NCBI GenBank assembly: GCA_032716605.1
Contig: CM064495.1
Span: forward strand, 43,500,896-43,564,895
Direction of reading: 5' to 3'
Source: Paralithodes platypus
Lineage: Eukaryota; Arthropoda; Malacostraca; Decapoda; Lithodidae
Length of the DNA stretch: 64,000 nucleotides
The position numbers and the translations under genes are program-made. The notes under the pieces are model-generated. The model was not told the DNA's origin. It saw only the letters and a list, made by a program, of their open reading frames with translations, and searched no databases. This document shows positions 11,026 through 23,867 of this stretch, piece by piece. How positions within the stretch are numbered: the first letter of the stretch is position 1; each line of letters begins with the position of its first letter.

Positions 11026-11875
11026 TGGTCTCCTAGTTGTCCTGGTAGAATGGTCTCCTAGTTGTCCTGGTAGAATGGTCTCCTAGTTGTCATGATTGAA
11101 TGGTCTCCTAGTTGTCATGATTGAATGGTCTCCTAGTTGTCATGATTGAATGGTCTCCTAGTTGTCATGGTTGAATGGTCTCCTAGTTGTCATGGTTGAA
11201 TGGTCTCCTAGTTGTCATGGTTGAATGGTCTCCTAGTTGTCATGGTTGAATGGTCTCCTAGTTGTCATGGTTGAATGGTCTCCTAGTTGTCATGGTTGAA
11301 TGGTCTCCTAGTTGTCCTGGTAGAATGGTCTCCTAGTTGTCCTGGTAGAATGGTCTCCTAGTTGTCCTGGTAGAATGGTCTCCTAGTTGTCCTGGTAGAA
11401 TGGTCTCCTAGTTGTCCTGGTAGAATGGTCTCCTAGTTGTCCTGGTAGAATGGTCTCCTAGTTGTCCTGGTAGAATGGTCTCCTAGTTGTCCTGGTTGAA
11501 TGGTCTCCTAGTTGTCCTGGTAGAATGGTCTCCTAGTTGTCCTGGTAGAATGGTCTCCTATTTGTCCTGGTAGAATGGTCTCCTAGTTGTCATGGTTGAA
11601 TGGTCTCCTAGTTGTCATGGTTGAATGGTCTCCTAGTTGTCATGGTTGAATGGTCTCCGAGTTGTCATGGTTGAATAGTCTCCTAGTTGTCCTGGTAGAA
11701 TGGTCTCCTAGTTGTCCTGGTAGAATGGTCTCCTAGTTGTCCTGGTAGAATGGTCTCCTAGTTGTCCTGGTAGAATGGTCTCCTAGTTGTCCTGGTAGAA
11801 TGGTCTCCTAGTTGTCCTGGTTGAATGGTCTCCTAGTTGTCCTGGTAGAATGGTCTCCTGGTTGTCATGGCATTA
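11026..11875 (+). repeat. 25-bp minisatellite, about 34 copies, 3' of the sulfotransferase
   Basis: TGGTCTCCTAGTTGTC recurs every 25 bp from 11026 to 11851. Two variants, CATGGTTGAA and CCTGGTAGAA, occur in runs rather than alternating. Decayed units continue to about 11975. On the sulfotransferase strand each unit reads GACAACTAGGAGACCATTC, resembling the gene's GACTACTAGTACACCATTC around its stop codon. Confidence 0.95.
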
Positions 11876-11974
11876 TGATCTGGGTGTTTTGGTCGAATGG
11901 AGGTCCTGGTAGAATGGTGTGTTGGATATCCTGGTAGAATGGTGTGCTAGTCGTCCTGGTGGTAGAATGGTGTA

Positions 11975-12082
11975 CTAGTAGTCTTGATAGTAAGGGAAGT
12001 CAGAGCCCTGGAGATGTCTAGCGGTCCACTCCTTAAAGGCCGTCTGTTGGGCCTCCGTCAGGTGGTTCTTCCAATCGCCTAC
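11975..12082 (-). CDS. Sulfotransferase exon 7 with stop
   Basis: Acceptor TTCCCCAG before 12082. It encodes VGDWKNHLTEAQQTAFKEW to FPYYQDY and TAG at 11977-11975, completing RKGxVGDWK across the intron. Confidence 0.88.
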   Translation of the reverse strand, partial: VGDWKNHLTEAQQTAFKEWTARHLQGSDFPYYQDY

Positions 12083-15000
12083 CTGGGGAACAGATAGATT
12101 TGGTTAAGTTTTGTGTGGCTTATGCCGACAGGTCAGCCTTTGGTTCAGACGATGTGCAACTTCCACTCATTGACTCACCCGCTGAAATGGTTGAGGAAGA
12201 CATCTCTTATAACCAAGGTTTTAAACAAAATAGTATATTATATATAACCCACTCAATCCATTTACAGTATGTGACACTATCAAATGAGTTTATTCAACCT
12301 AGGAATAACTATTCATAATTATAAAGTTAATGGTGTATTTGCTGAAGGCAAATTCCAATTAATGTCACTGGTCAGATTATTAATAATCTTTGTTTTGGCT
12401 TATTTATTTTTGACTAACCTGTCCCTTCCTCATGAACTTGACGCCCTTGGCCTGTTCAGTCTCTGCCGATAAGAAGCCCTCGTTGTTGGCGGCGGGGTTG
12501 GCGCTCATCTGGCCGAAGGAACAGTGGTGGACCAGCTTAGCTACTTTGGCTTCGTCCACCGCCTCTCCCATGAAGGCTGCTACTTGCCTTACCACGGCTC
12601 CCAGGTCCTGATCAAGGGAGAGGGATTGCTGATTAGCTGGTTGACAAAAAATTAGTTTTGTACACTAAATAATTGAAGACATATTATATACAGTACACAT
12701 ACTGTATAATTATGTAACACACAATCAAATTAACTAGTGTCAATAAATATATGTTAACTAGATATACAAGTTACTTAGAATGGATGGGAACACTTGGCAT
12801 CTGTAGGGACTGTTGTTGTTGTTGTTGTTGTTGTTCCCCAAGCTGCCTGGCCGAACAGCCCCAAGGCCCTGAGCAAGGCCAAGGCCATAACCGAGCGCCC
12901 CCACAGAACCCTCCCCGCCGACCACAATAAAGCCTGGGTGACCGAAGCCACTCCATGGCGGGGAGCTGAGGAGGGTGCGGAAATGCCCGGGAAACCAAAG
13001 CCCCACCCAGGGCCCTGTGTCCCTCAGCAATTATGAAGAGAAAGTTGAGGGGCAAGGGAAAAATGTGACGCTTTGGCTTCCAATCTTGGTAGATTGGGTG
13101 GTCAATCCACGTTAGAGACGCCGTCACTTGAGATCTAGAAAATATATAAGTAAAAGGAACAGTCAGAGTAAGCTATGGGTATGGCAGAGATTGCTCAGTT
13201 CTCACTCTAATAGACCAGCCCATCACCACATGACTAGAACCCAATCCTCTCAGCATCAGCTAGGAAAGGCCCTAGAAAGCCGCCTTTGGCGGGGGGATAG
13301 CTCCCCTATTTCAACCCTTTTCGGGGTTGGGCACCCGCCCAACTGTTTTCATTACTAGCTGCAAGATAGAATAAACAAGCCTCCCATTTCCTCACCAGAT
13401 TCGTATGGAGTGCAGGAGAGCTTTTATGTCCAAAAAGAAGAAAACACAAAAAACGATCATTAAGCTCTAAGTCACATTTACAAGTTACAACACATAAAGG
13501 ATGGATTGATGAAGATTTTGTGAGAGAGAGAACAAATTAGATGGCCTCTATAAACTTTACTGGACTGTTGTCATTAATGTTTAATAATCCTACGTGATGA
13601 CCTGCCTGCCACAACTGCAGAAAAATACTCTGAAACTGCCTCACCATTTTCATATCCTCAAAGCGTAGAAAGAGAATGTTTGGTTGGTCGCGCATCTTCC
13701 AGAAGTCCAGGATGTGGGTCCAGATGGGTGAGTACGTCACTGTGGGCAAGATAATATTGACACAAGCAAACACGAAAAATATGAAAATAAAGAGAGGAGA
13801 GGGAATTTCAGACAATTTATATGAAATATAAAAAAAGAAACCCTTTAGAAATCTATTCAATTTTGTCAATATCATCATCAAAATTGTGTTTTTGTGGTGC
13901 TCAGTAATAGGGAAAGGGAGGCAGTGAAACTTATTTAACATACCCGTTACACCAACCCCAAGCATTGGGGAACTATCAAGAAAACTATCTTAATTAAGGC
14001 TTTACTTTAATGGATACCCATGATTAACTTTATGGTAACCAAGCGGCTCGCTTGGTGTAGTGACTAGCGTCTCGGACTTCCACCCAGAAGGCCCGGGTTC
14101 GCGCCCACGCTCGGCGCATTAAAGATTTTTCACAAGCACTGAGTCGTTACCATCCCTCATGAGCAAAGGGATGGGGTAGTAGTACAGGACCCCAATGGAA
14201 ATACGCCTAATCGGCCTTATTGAGCTATCCTTAGCTAGCTTAGCATGCGCTAGCTTTAAGAACTATTATTATTATTATAAGTTCCTGATATACAATATAA
14301 TGTAAGTCGTTAACACAAGAGGATGTATTAACGTATGTCGCTAGCACTAGGGAGGTTAACCCTTTCACGCACATATGACACAGAGGTTGCCAGATTAGCA
14401 ATAAGAAATAGAGTTCTCTCACTCTTATAATTACCTCTCCAAAATTAGTATTCTGCCCACAGCTAACTCAAAGACAACTGCAGAGGTTGAAGTAACTAAA
14501 CTAAAGGTTTCTAAATACCCCTGATGGTAACAAAAGCTTTAAAGTATCCCCAATAAGCTCAAAATCACGTCATATGTCGGAGAGGGTTAACAGATATTGT
14601 ATTTTTTTGAACATTAGTGTCTAGTGTTAGCCAAACAAACAATTGATTAATAGTTAATATGAAGTTATACTTATGACACTGACCTTATGCTTTTTAAACT
14701 GACTTTGACTTCTATGACATAACATAATATTAAATGTAGAAAACTAAACCAACATATCGAAAACAGTTTTATATGTAGGTACACGACATGTTTGACTCAT
14801 CTACAGCTCTCTTCAGGGAGAAGACTAAATGAGCTGATACAGTTATGTCTCTACAATAAAAACTATTTTACCGCAGATGTGTGAGTTAGTTTTCTAGTCT
14901 TGTATTCATAGTAGTGAAGTCTTTTTTTTTTTTTTTTTTTTTTTTAAGAGACAATGAACGGAGGAAGGAAAAACACAGATAAAACAAAAAGGTCCATGTG

Positions 15001-18000
15001 CCTAAAGGCATCCTCCATTCATAAAATGTTTGTAACAACTGGATTTAAACATTTGTTGATTGTAAGTTTGTGGAAAGCAATTCGAGGGAAGTGAATTCCA
15101 AAGAGTAGTAGCTCTGGGGATAAATGAATTCTGATAAGCAGAAGTTCTGCATTGTGGAGGAGAAAGTGTAAATTCATGGGTGCTCTCAGCTGCCCTAGTT
15201 CTACGGGGAAAGATGTGGAGAGGCGGCACAATTGAAGCAAGTTCCTCGGAACAATTGCTGTGAAAATATCTGTAGAATAATGCAAGGGATGCAACGTTTC
15301 TTCGTATGGCTAATGTAGGAAGGTCCTGTGTGATTGCAGGGTTATTGATTAATCTAATAGCTTTATTTTGAATTTTGTCCAACTGCCTCAATGCAACCAC
15401 TCCACTTCCACCCCACAGAGGTGAACAGTAATCCATCTGAGAGCGCACATGACTTTTATATATTACGGCCAACTGCTCGTCAGTGAAGAATTCTCGAACT
15501 CTGTACAGGAGTCCCAGTTTTTTAGAGGCATTCTTAGCAATGCTTCTAACATAATGTGTCCAGCTCAAGTTAGTAGTTAATGTTACACCGAGAATGTCAA
15601 TACTAGGGGAAGTGGGAATATTTACATCATTAAAAAATATATGGGAGTCAGTGAGATTCTGTCGGTTAGAAAATTGAATGTACTTGGTTTTCTGTGCATT
15701 AAAGGAAACTAGATTCTCTTGTCCCCATTCATTAATTCTAGAAAGGTCCCGGTTCAGAGAAATTGCAGTGTTTATTTTTGAATTTATAAGATCGGGTTGG
15801 GTGAAAGAATTGGTAAATGTGAAGGAACTGTGGAGTGTTGAGTCATCTGCGTAGGAATGTATTGGATTATGAGTGGTAGATATGAGATCATTGATATGAA
15901 TGAGGAACAGAGTTGGGGCCAAAACTGATCCCTGGGGAACACCAGCATTTATTGAGTGGAATTGAGAATAAAGGCCATCTACCATTACACGTATTTTTCT
16001 GTTATGAAGATAAGAAGAAATTAGTGGAACTAATGATGCAAGGCCGTAGTGTGACATCTTCGACAATAAGGATTGATGCCAGACTCTATCAAATGCCTTT
16101 GATATATCCAGTGCTATTGTATGTGTTTCACCATGTTGGTCTGTAGCTTGGTTGATTTGATGCGTAAGAAGGCAAAGAATGTCTGCAGTTGATCGACATC
16201 GTCTAAAACCATATTGCCTATCACTGATTAATTTATTATTCTCCAGATGCTTAATTATGTGATTATTTAATATAATTTCAAAAACTTTGCCAAGAGTGGA
16301 AGTTATAGCTATTGGTCTGTAGTTTGATGGATCTGAAGAGGCACCTTTTTTAGGAACTGGATGGATGTTTGCTTCTTTCCAGGGTACTGGGAAGCATGAG
16401 GTATGAGTACACAGACGGAAAATTTTTGCCAATACAGGAGCGAGCACCAAGGAGCAATTCTTAAGTACTATTGGAGGAATTTCATCTGGACCAGGAGCCT
16501 TATCTACTGAGAGATTCTGCAAAATAGTTTTGACATGTCTGGTGTGAATCTTAAGTGAGGGAATTTCAGGTGAATTAAAATTAAGTACAGGGACATCTTG
16601 ATTTATTTCATCTAAGGTTGAGTTGGTGGAGAAAATATCTGCAAGAAGGTTAGCTTTACCTCGTGGGTCACTTACAAGATTGCCAGTCGGAGATTTTAAT
16701 GGTGGAATGGATGAAGCAGTAGTGAAGTTGGATTTGAATGAGTTAAGAGTAGACCAAAATATTTTGTTATCATTTGGATTATTTAGAAGTTTATTTGCCT
16801 GCTTATGGAGAAAGTTTGATTTAGTTAGGTTTAATACAGTTTTGGCATGATTTCTGATGTTTCTAAAGTAATTAAAGGCTTCATGTGTTTTTGATCTTGT
16901 GTATGCATTGTAGGCTATTGCTTTTTGTTCAGTTACTCTAGCACAATTATGGTCAAACCATTTAGGTGAATTAGATCTTTTACTGTACTTTTGATGAGGA
17001 ATAAAAGTTTCCATTCCAATTTTTACAAAATCTTGTATGTGGCTCAAGGTGGAGTGTGCATCATTAGAAAAGAAAGAGGTCCAGGGAATATCAATAAAGA
17101 AACCTTGAAGACCCTCCCAGTCTGCCCTATCGTAATGCCATTTAGTCACCAAAACAGGTTCAGAGTGGGAAGGTGTGGTAGGTGATAGACAGGTGGCCTG
17201 TATCAGACAGTGATCAGAAGATCCAAGTGGGGACCTCACTGTAACATCATAATTTTCTGAATTGGTTGTTAAAAATAAGTCCAGTAGGTGGGAATTATGA
17301 TTAGGATTATCTGGTACACGGGTGGGTTGGTTGACTAGTTGAATGAGATTAAATGAGTCTGCAAATAGCTCACATTCAAGACCAGCATCATCAGTCCTGG
17401 CTGAATGAGTGAGCCATTCAACATTATGGACATTAAAATCACCCAACACAGTGATTTCAGAAGAAGCATTTAAGTTGAGGACACTGAGTTGTGAGGACAG
17501 AGAATCAAAAAGACTTTGCTCTGGAGGAGTATTTGGGGAACGGTAGATGCAACATATGTATTTAAATTTACCAGCAGAAATTAATTTGTATATAGAATAA
17601 TCAAAATAGGGACAATTGAAACTAGTAACCTCCTCCAGGGCAATTTCAGATTTTGCGAAGCAACATACACCACCTTTAGGTCTGAAATTTTGGAGCAGTT
17701 GATAACCTGGAAAATTAAATCTAGATGTGTCAGATGTGGATGTTACTTGAGTCTCTGTCAAAAAAAGGAGAGTAGGGGATTCTGCTTGAAGAAATTGGTG
17801 TACAGAATTGATGTTAGAGTGAAGTCCCCTTATATTACTAAAGAAATAGCTGTACTGACAAGCAGCTTTGGGACGTTGCAATGCTCTTGACACAGTCGCA
17901 TGATGACGACCGGGAGGGCCCTGTGTCAATAACCCAACCCTGCCGGGGGTGGATATCCGAGGGACCACCAGGTTTGCTCTTAACAATTGTACTGCCATAT

Positions 18001-21000
18001 TTATAAGTGTATGGTGTTACATGTATGATATGTAGTGGGAAGAGTAGTATTTTATGGATAGAGGATAGCGTTGTAGGGCAATGTCGTGAAGTTGGATGTG
18101 TATGTTATATAAAGAGGGTTTTCCTGATACCCCTGATGTGTGAGGCAGAAAGATATGTATCCAGCTACCAAGGCCTGGGAGAGAAAATGGAATTCAGGCT
18201 ATTCCCTGAGTCTCCCGAAACCTTGGCGGTAGTACTTCCCTGGGCGGGGCTGCCTACCCCTACTACCTACAAGTATTAGTAAATGCTCTATCTTAAATAA
18301 GTTAACCTGTCAAACCCCAGCGACGCGTCTGGCGCGTCGGCGATGTATGTAACGCACAGCCCCAGCGACGCATCTGACGAGTTACCCTAATTGCTCCGAC
18401 CGTAACCTCAGGTGTAGCCACTCGAGAGGGCTCAGATTTGTATGGGAACTGTGTACGTATCCCACGCAGCCGTGCCGATGGTTGAAAACTCTTAAAGTCC
18501 ACGTGCGTGCACGTGAGCGCGCAATAACCTGGTTTTTTGGGGTAATTGCCTTCAATTTTTTACTCTTGTAAAATACGTTTTCGGGGGCTCTGTAGGACCA
18601 TTCTTTAAGCTTTTTGAGCGGTTTTTCGTGGTTTTTCCTTCATTCCTAACCCATTCGTTATTGTTTCTGGAATAAAACCATTTTTTGAAAACCGGCCGGG
18701 TTCTGGTGAACAAACAATACAAAACTAGCCGGGGCTCCACGGGTTAATTGTGCTGTATTTAGTAAGGTAAATATATTGCAGTTGTTAATTATCACATACA
18801 AGAATAAACATTCAGTTTTCTCGTACAGTTTTTTTAGTTATTTAAAGTAGGACTTCAGAGGCTATCAACTCTATTGGACTATTAAGCCAGCACGCTGTAA
18901 GTCAAGGGTAACGTCAGGACTGGAACCTCTCTGCGAGAACTCCAGTCCCTTCCTTCTCGTACACATAACATATTCAACCCTAACATAACCTAAACTACAT
19001 AATCTTAGAATACCATTAACTCTAATTTGAATAAGAGGACTTTTGTGCAACCAGACATGTAAGTGAAAAGATTTGTGGACGAAGATACTTGTAGATCAAA
19101 ATGTTTATGGGTAAAATTAAGTAACGCCCCGTTCTTAACATTAAACATCAATTACAAACCCCAATGCACTTGAATAAACTAATGAAAGTAACTGGTCCTC
19201 CCGGGATTCGAACTCGGGACACCACACCCAGAACTTAAGCATCTAAACCATTACACCACCAACACAGTTAAAGGTTGAATACACGATCAATATACATTTT
19301 CGAATTTTGGATATCAATCTAATCATATACTCGACCCAACTGCATGCAGGGGGATTAACTTGTGGACGAAATGATTTGCAACTCTTCCTTACATTTGTCC
19401 TGAAGGAAGAGGTCGACGAACCGCTGGAAGGTACCGGTGTATCCCTCCAACTTACGGTGGTGGAAGTAGTAGGACACGCACACGTCACGAGGGTCCCGGC
19501 ATACATAGATCACCTTATGAAGAGAGAAAGAGAGATATTAAAATATCTACGGATGATACACTGACCACACAGACAGGTATGTACTTCTGAATATAACTTC
19601 AGCGTCACTCAAGATAGATTAAGTCTATCACTGCGGCTGACGTATATATACGCATTGGTATTACCGGCTAAGTTGGTTGCACTAAGCCACCCCTTCTCCC
19701 TCATGTTTAGCCCCATTAGTTTGAGATTTTAAGACATTCCCCCCATTAGTTTGCCGATTTTAAGACCTTTCGTGCCATTTAGGTGTTGATTTGTTCCTGG
19801 TGAGCGATTGTGAGCTTGCAATTTAGGAGGAACTGGCTGGGGCATTTTTATGTTGAAAAATGCACAAATTTGTCTCGAAGGGTCTTGGGGGTATTTTTTT
19901 AAGCTTTATTATAAGTAACCTTATAGATAGATACCTTAGGCTTGACCTTCCAAAACTGGTCGGGCAAAAGGTCCTTAGAGAGATGGGACTTGATCAACCT
20001 GGGCGCCTGGAGCTTCTGCAGGAGTTTCCAGGTGTTCCCGGGCAGCACGATGTCATCAGGAACAGTCTTCACCGTCATCCCCTCCGGTAAAGGTATATTG
20101 GCGTCCAGTAGGGAGTCGAACCTGTGGGAGAACGCAAGATCAATATCAATGTCGCGGCACCAAGAATATTTTGATCAATAATTGGCATCAGCACCATGTA
20201 AGCATTAATTCATCGTTTCGGGTGAGATATCCATGCATGTTCCTATCTATACACACCCTAGTCAACATCCGACAGACATTAATACAGCACAAAGCGAGTA
20301 AAACGTAATACCAGCTGAGACATGACTTATTAGCGCCACTACACTATAGTCCGTTCATTCTAGGTTGGGCAGAAATCGTAACCTCTAACCTCTGTAACTA
20401 AAAAAAGGCTAGAGCAAATGAGCTCCCAATTTTCACACCTATTTATTCCCTGGCCAAGTCTTCCTATTTGGTAGAAAAATTAGCTCGATTACACTAGTCT
20501 TTTTTTTAGTTACAGAGGTTAGTGGTTACGATTTTTGCCCAACCTAGAATGAACAGACTATACCATGACTTACTCGAAGAAGGGTACCCTGCGCATGAGG
20601 AGTTGCTTGGCCTCGGGTGCCTCGGGGTCGTTTCGGATACACCAAACCATCTCCTGGCACCAAGTCGTACCTGGAACACAAACAAGGACACACAAAATCA
20701 ATAGTTTGCCAAAAGTCCTGATACCAATTATTTATCAAAGCTTACTTGGTGCCGAGACATCACTTATTAGCCCGAGTGTACCTTGGCATAAATATTGGGC
20801 CATTTTCTGCACACAGTTACTATCGGGCCTGGTTTGAAAGGGTTAAATCTTTGATTATAACAGATCCTTCCTAAGCTCCATAAAATCGTCTAAATATAAT
20901 CGCCTGAACATAATGAAAATAAAGAAAACGCGTTCTGGACTATTGAAAGGGTTAACTTGTATAGTTATTAAAGCCCCGATCAACCGGATGTTATAGCCGT

Positions 21001-23052
21001 GACCCAGTCCACTACACCACCACCACCATCACCACCACCACCACCACCTTATCACCACCACCACCACCTCATCACCACCACCACCACCACCACCTCATCA
21101 CCACCACCACCACCACCACCTCATAATGATCATAATCACTACCACCACCACCACCACTATCACCACCACCTTATCACCATCACCACCACCTTATCACCAT
21201 CACCACCACCACCTCATCACCATCACCACCACCACCTTATCACCACCACCACCACCACCTTATCACCACCACCACCACCTTATCACCACCACCACCTCAT
21301 CACCACCACCACCTCATCACCACCACCACCTCATCACCACCACCACCTCATCACCATCACCACCACCACCTTATCATCACCACCACCACCACCTTATCAT
21401 CACCACCACCACCACCTTATCACCACCACCACCTCATCACCACCACCACCACATCACCACCACCACCACCTTATCACCACCACCACCACCTCATCACCAT
21501 CACCACCTCATCACCATCACCACCACCACCTTATCACCACCACCACCACCTTATCACCACCACCACCACCACCTCATCACCATCACCACCACCACCACCA
21601 CCTTATCACCACCACCACCACCTTATCACCACCACCTTATCACCACCACCACCTTATCACCATCACCACCACCACCTCATCACCATCACCACCACCACCA
21701 CCACCTTATCACCACCACCACCACCTTATCACCACCACCACCTCACCACCACCACAACCATCCGCCTTATCACCACCACCAATACCACCACCACCACCAC
21801 AACCATCCGCCTTATCACCACCACCACCACCACCACCACCACCATCACCACCACCTTATCACCACCACCACCACCACCTTATCACCACCACCACCACCAC
21901 CTTATCACCACCACCACCACCACCACACTGCCAGGGACTTGGTTAAGGGGAGATCTCCACGTGAGGGATTTTTTTCTTGACCCCTTTCTCCCTCATGTTT
22001 AGCCCCATTGCTTTTGATATTATAAAACGTTTGCCCCATTAATTTAGCGATTTTAAAAACTTTCACCCCATATTAAGACGTTTCGTGCAATTCAGGTGTC
22101 GATTTTATCCTGGCGAGCGATAGCGAGCCTGTAATTTACGAGGAACCGGCCTTCGGCCGGGACATTTTTCTACCGAAACATGTACAAATTTATCTTGAAA
22201 GGGACTCAAGGGAGTGTAATTTTAAGCTTGATGGAGGTCTAAGGAACAAACTAAATACTTCCCCTTAACCCGGCAAGCGCGATAGGCCTCACGGAAGGCT
22301 TCCTATAGGGAACGCGATAGGCCTCACGGAAGCAAGACCATAAAAAAAGACTTCCAAAAAAAAAAAAGGGCCTATCAAAACAAAGGAATTTGTCTCTAGG
22401 TGAGATAATTCCCCTCCAGTACTCATCCATGTAAATCACCCACCCCCCTCCCCTCCTTCCCCACCTTATTCCCCCCTCCCTCCCCTCCTCAATTATCACC
22501 TATTTTTCCTCTTATTATCATCATTTATCGGTTATTTTTCTCTCCCGCGATAATGTAGCATAAGTGGGTTGCAGAAAAGATCGTTATGTAACACCCAGAC
22601 ACCGGCCCACACCGCCTCGCTCGTCTCAGTTACCTCACAGACAGCGAGAGAGGAGGGTTGCCTGTGGCTCTCTCTCGCCTGAGATTATGACCGGGTGGCC
22701 AATATCTTCGTTTTTGACCACCCAAATGCTTTTCCCACTTATTTTAGCACTCTTGAAGGTTCATATATACATCATATATGTAAAATAAAAGCATACCGAA
22801 AACAAATAATGCTCTATATTGTAAATATAACGAATTCTGTCAGAATCCAAGGCTAGAAATGCACAAATAACTACCCTAGCCCCTAGGTCTATTTCGCGCT
22901 TGTCAGGTTAAGGGGAGGTTAGTAGTTTGTTTCCTGAACCTCCGTCAAGATATTAAAACAAAAAATCATGACCCACTTTCGAGATAAATTTGAAGACACT
23001 AATAGGCCATGGGCGTGTGTGGGTGTGTTCGTGTATGTGTGTGTGTGTGTGT

Positions 23053-23088
<36 letters not shown>

Positions 23089-23331
23089 CGGTTTATTAAA
23101 GAATGGCAGCCTCATGAGCTGAAAATACACATTTTACAATTAGTGGATGAACATGAGATGTACAGATATGAAAATGGTAAGCTTAGTTTACAATGGGTGA
23201 GTATAATATACTTTACATTAAAACAAGAAATTAATAAAATAATTATGCTAGTGCAAAATGTGTGTGTGGGTGTGTGGGTGTTAGTGTTTGTGATGTGTTT
23301 AGTATAATATTTACGACACTGATTGGCCATG

Positions 23332-23368
<37 letters not shown>

Positions 23369-23830
23369 TTGTTTGTGTCTGTGATGTATGTTAGTCGAAT
23401 ATTTACGACATTGGCCATGGGTGTGATCGTTTGTGTGTGTGTGTGGATGTTTGTGTTCGTTTGTGTATGTGTGTGTATGTGAAACCCTTATGCAGTTAGT
23501 TAATTTATGTGGTGGAGTTCTATACTAATATGTCTACTACATACTGATAACAGTATGTCTTAACAGTTAAGTACCTGGCTAACGAATTAATCTTACATAT
23601 CTTGATAATAACCTTCAGATATTATGTAATCCATCATTATCTGGCGAGAGACAGAGTTTGAGAGGGAGTGAGAGTAAGAGTGAGGGTGAAACTGAAAGAG
23701 AGAGTGTGTGAGAGAGTAAGAGTGAGGGTGAGACTGAAAGTGAGTGAGGGTGAGACTGAAAGTGAGAGAATGAGAGAGAGTGTGTGTGTGTGTGAGAGTG
23801 AGTGAGTGTGAGTAAGTGAAGGTGAGACTG

Positions 23831-23867
<37 letters not shown>

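Noticed and set aside
12758..13127. Gln/Asn-run ORFs as poly-Q proteins (also 30847-31266 and 40402-40629)
   Set aside because: The runs are the (AAC)n tail of the SINE-like repeat read in different frames.
13537..13965. 142-codon minus ORF as a separate gene
   Set aside because: Only 13739-13645 is coding (sulfotransferase exon 5, bounded by AG and GT); the rest is intron.
15019..17890. Short plus- and minus-strand ORFs inside LINE 1, and equivalents inside LINE 2 (33451-35602)
   Set aside because: Out-of-frame shadows of the RT ORFs.
20999..21980. Two overlapping long ORFs (315 and 284 codons) rich in His, Pro and Thr
   Set aside because: Entirely made by the CAC/CCA triplet array; open in several frames, no domain, inside a sulfotransferase intron.
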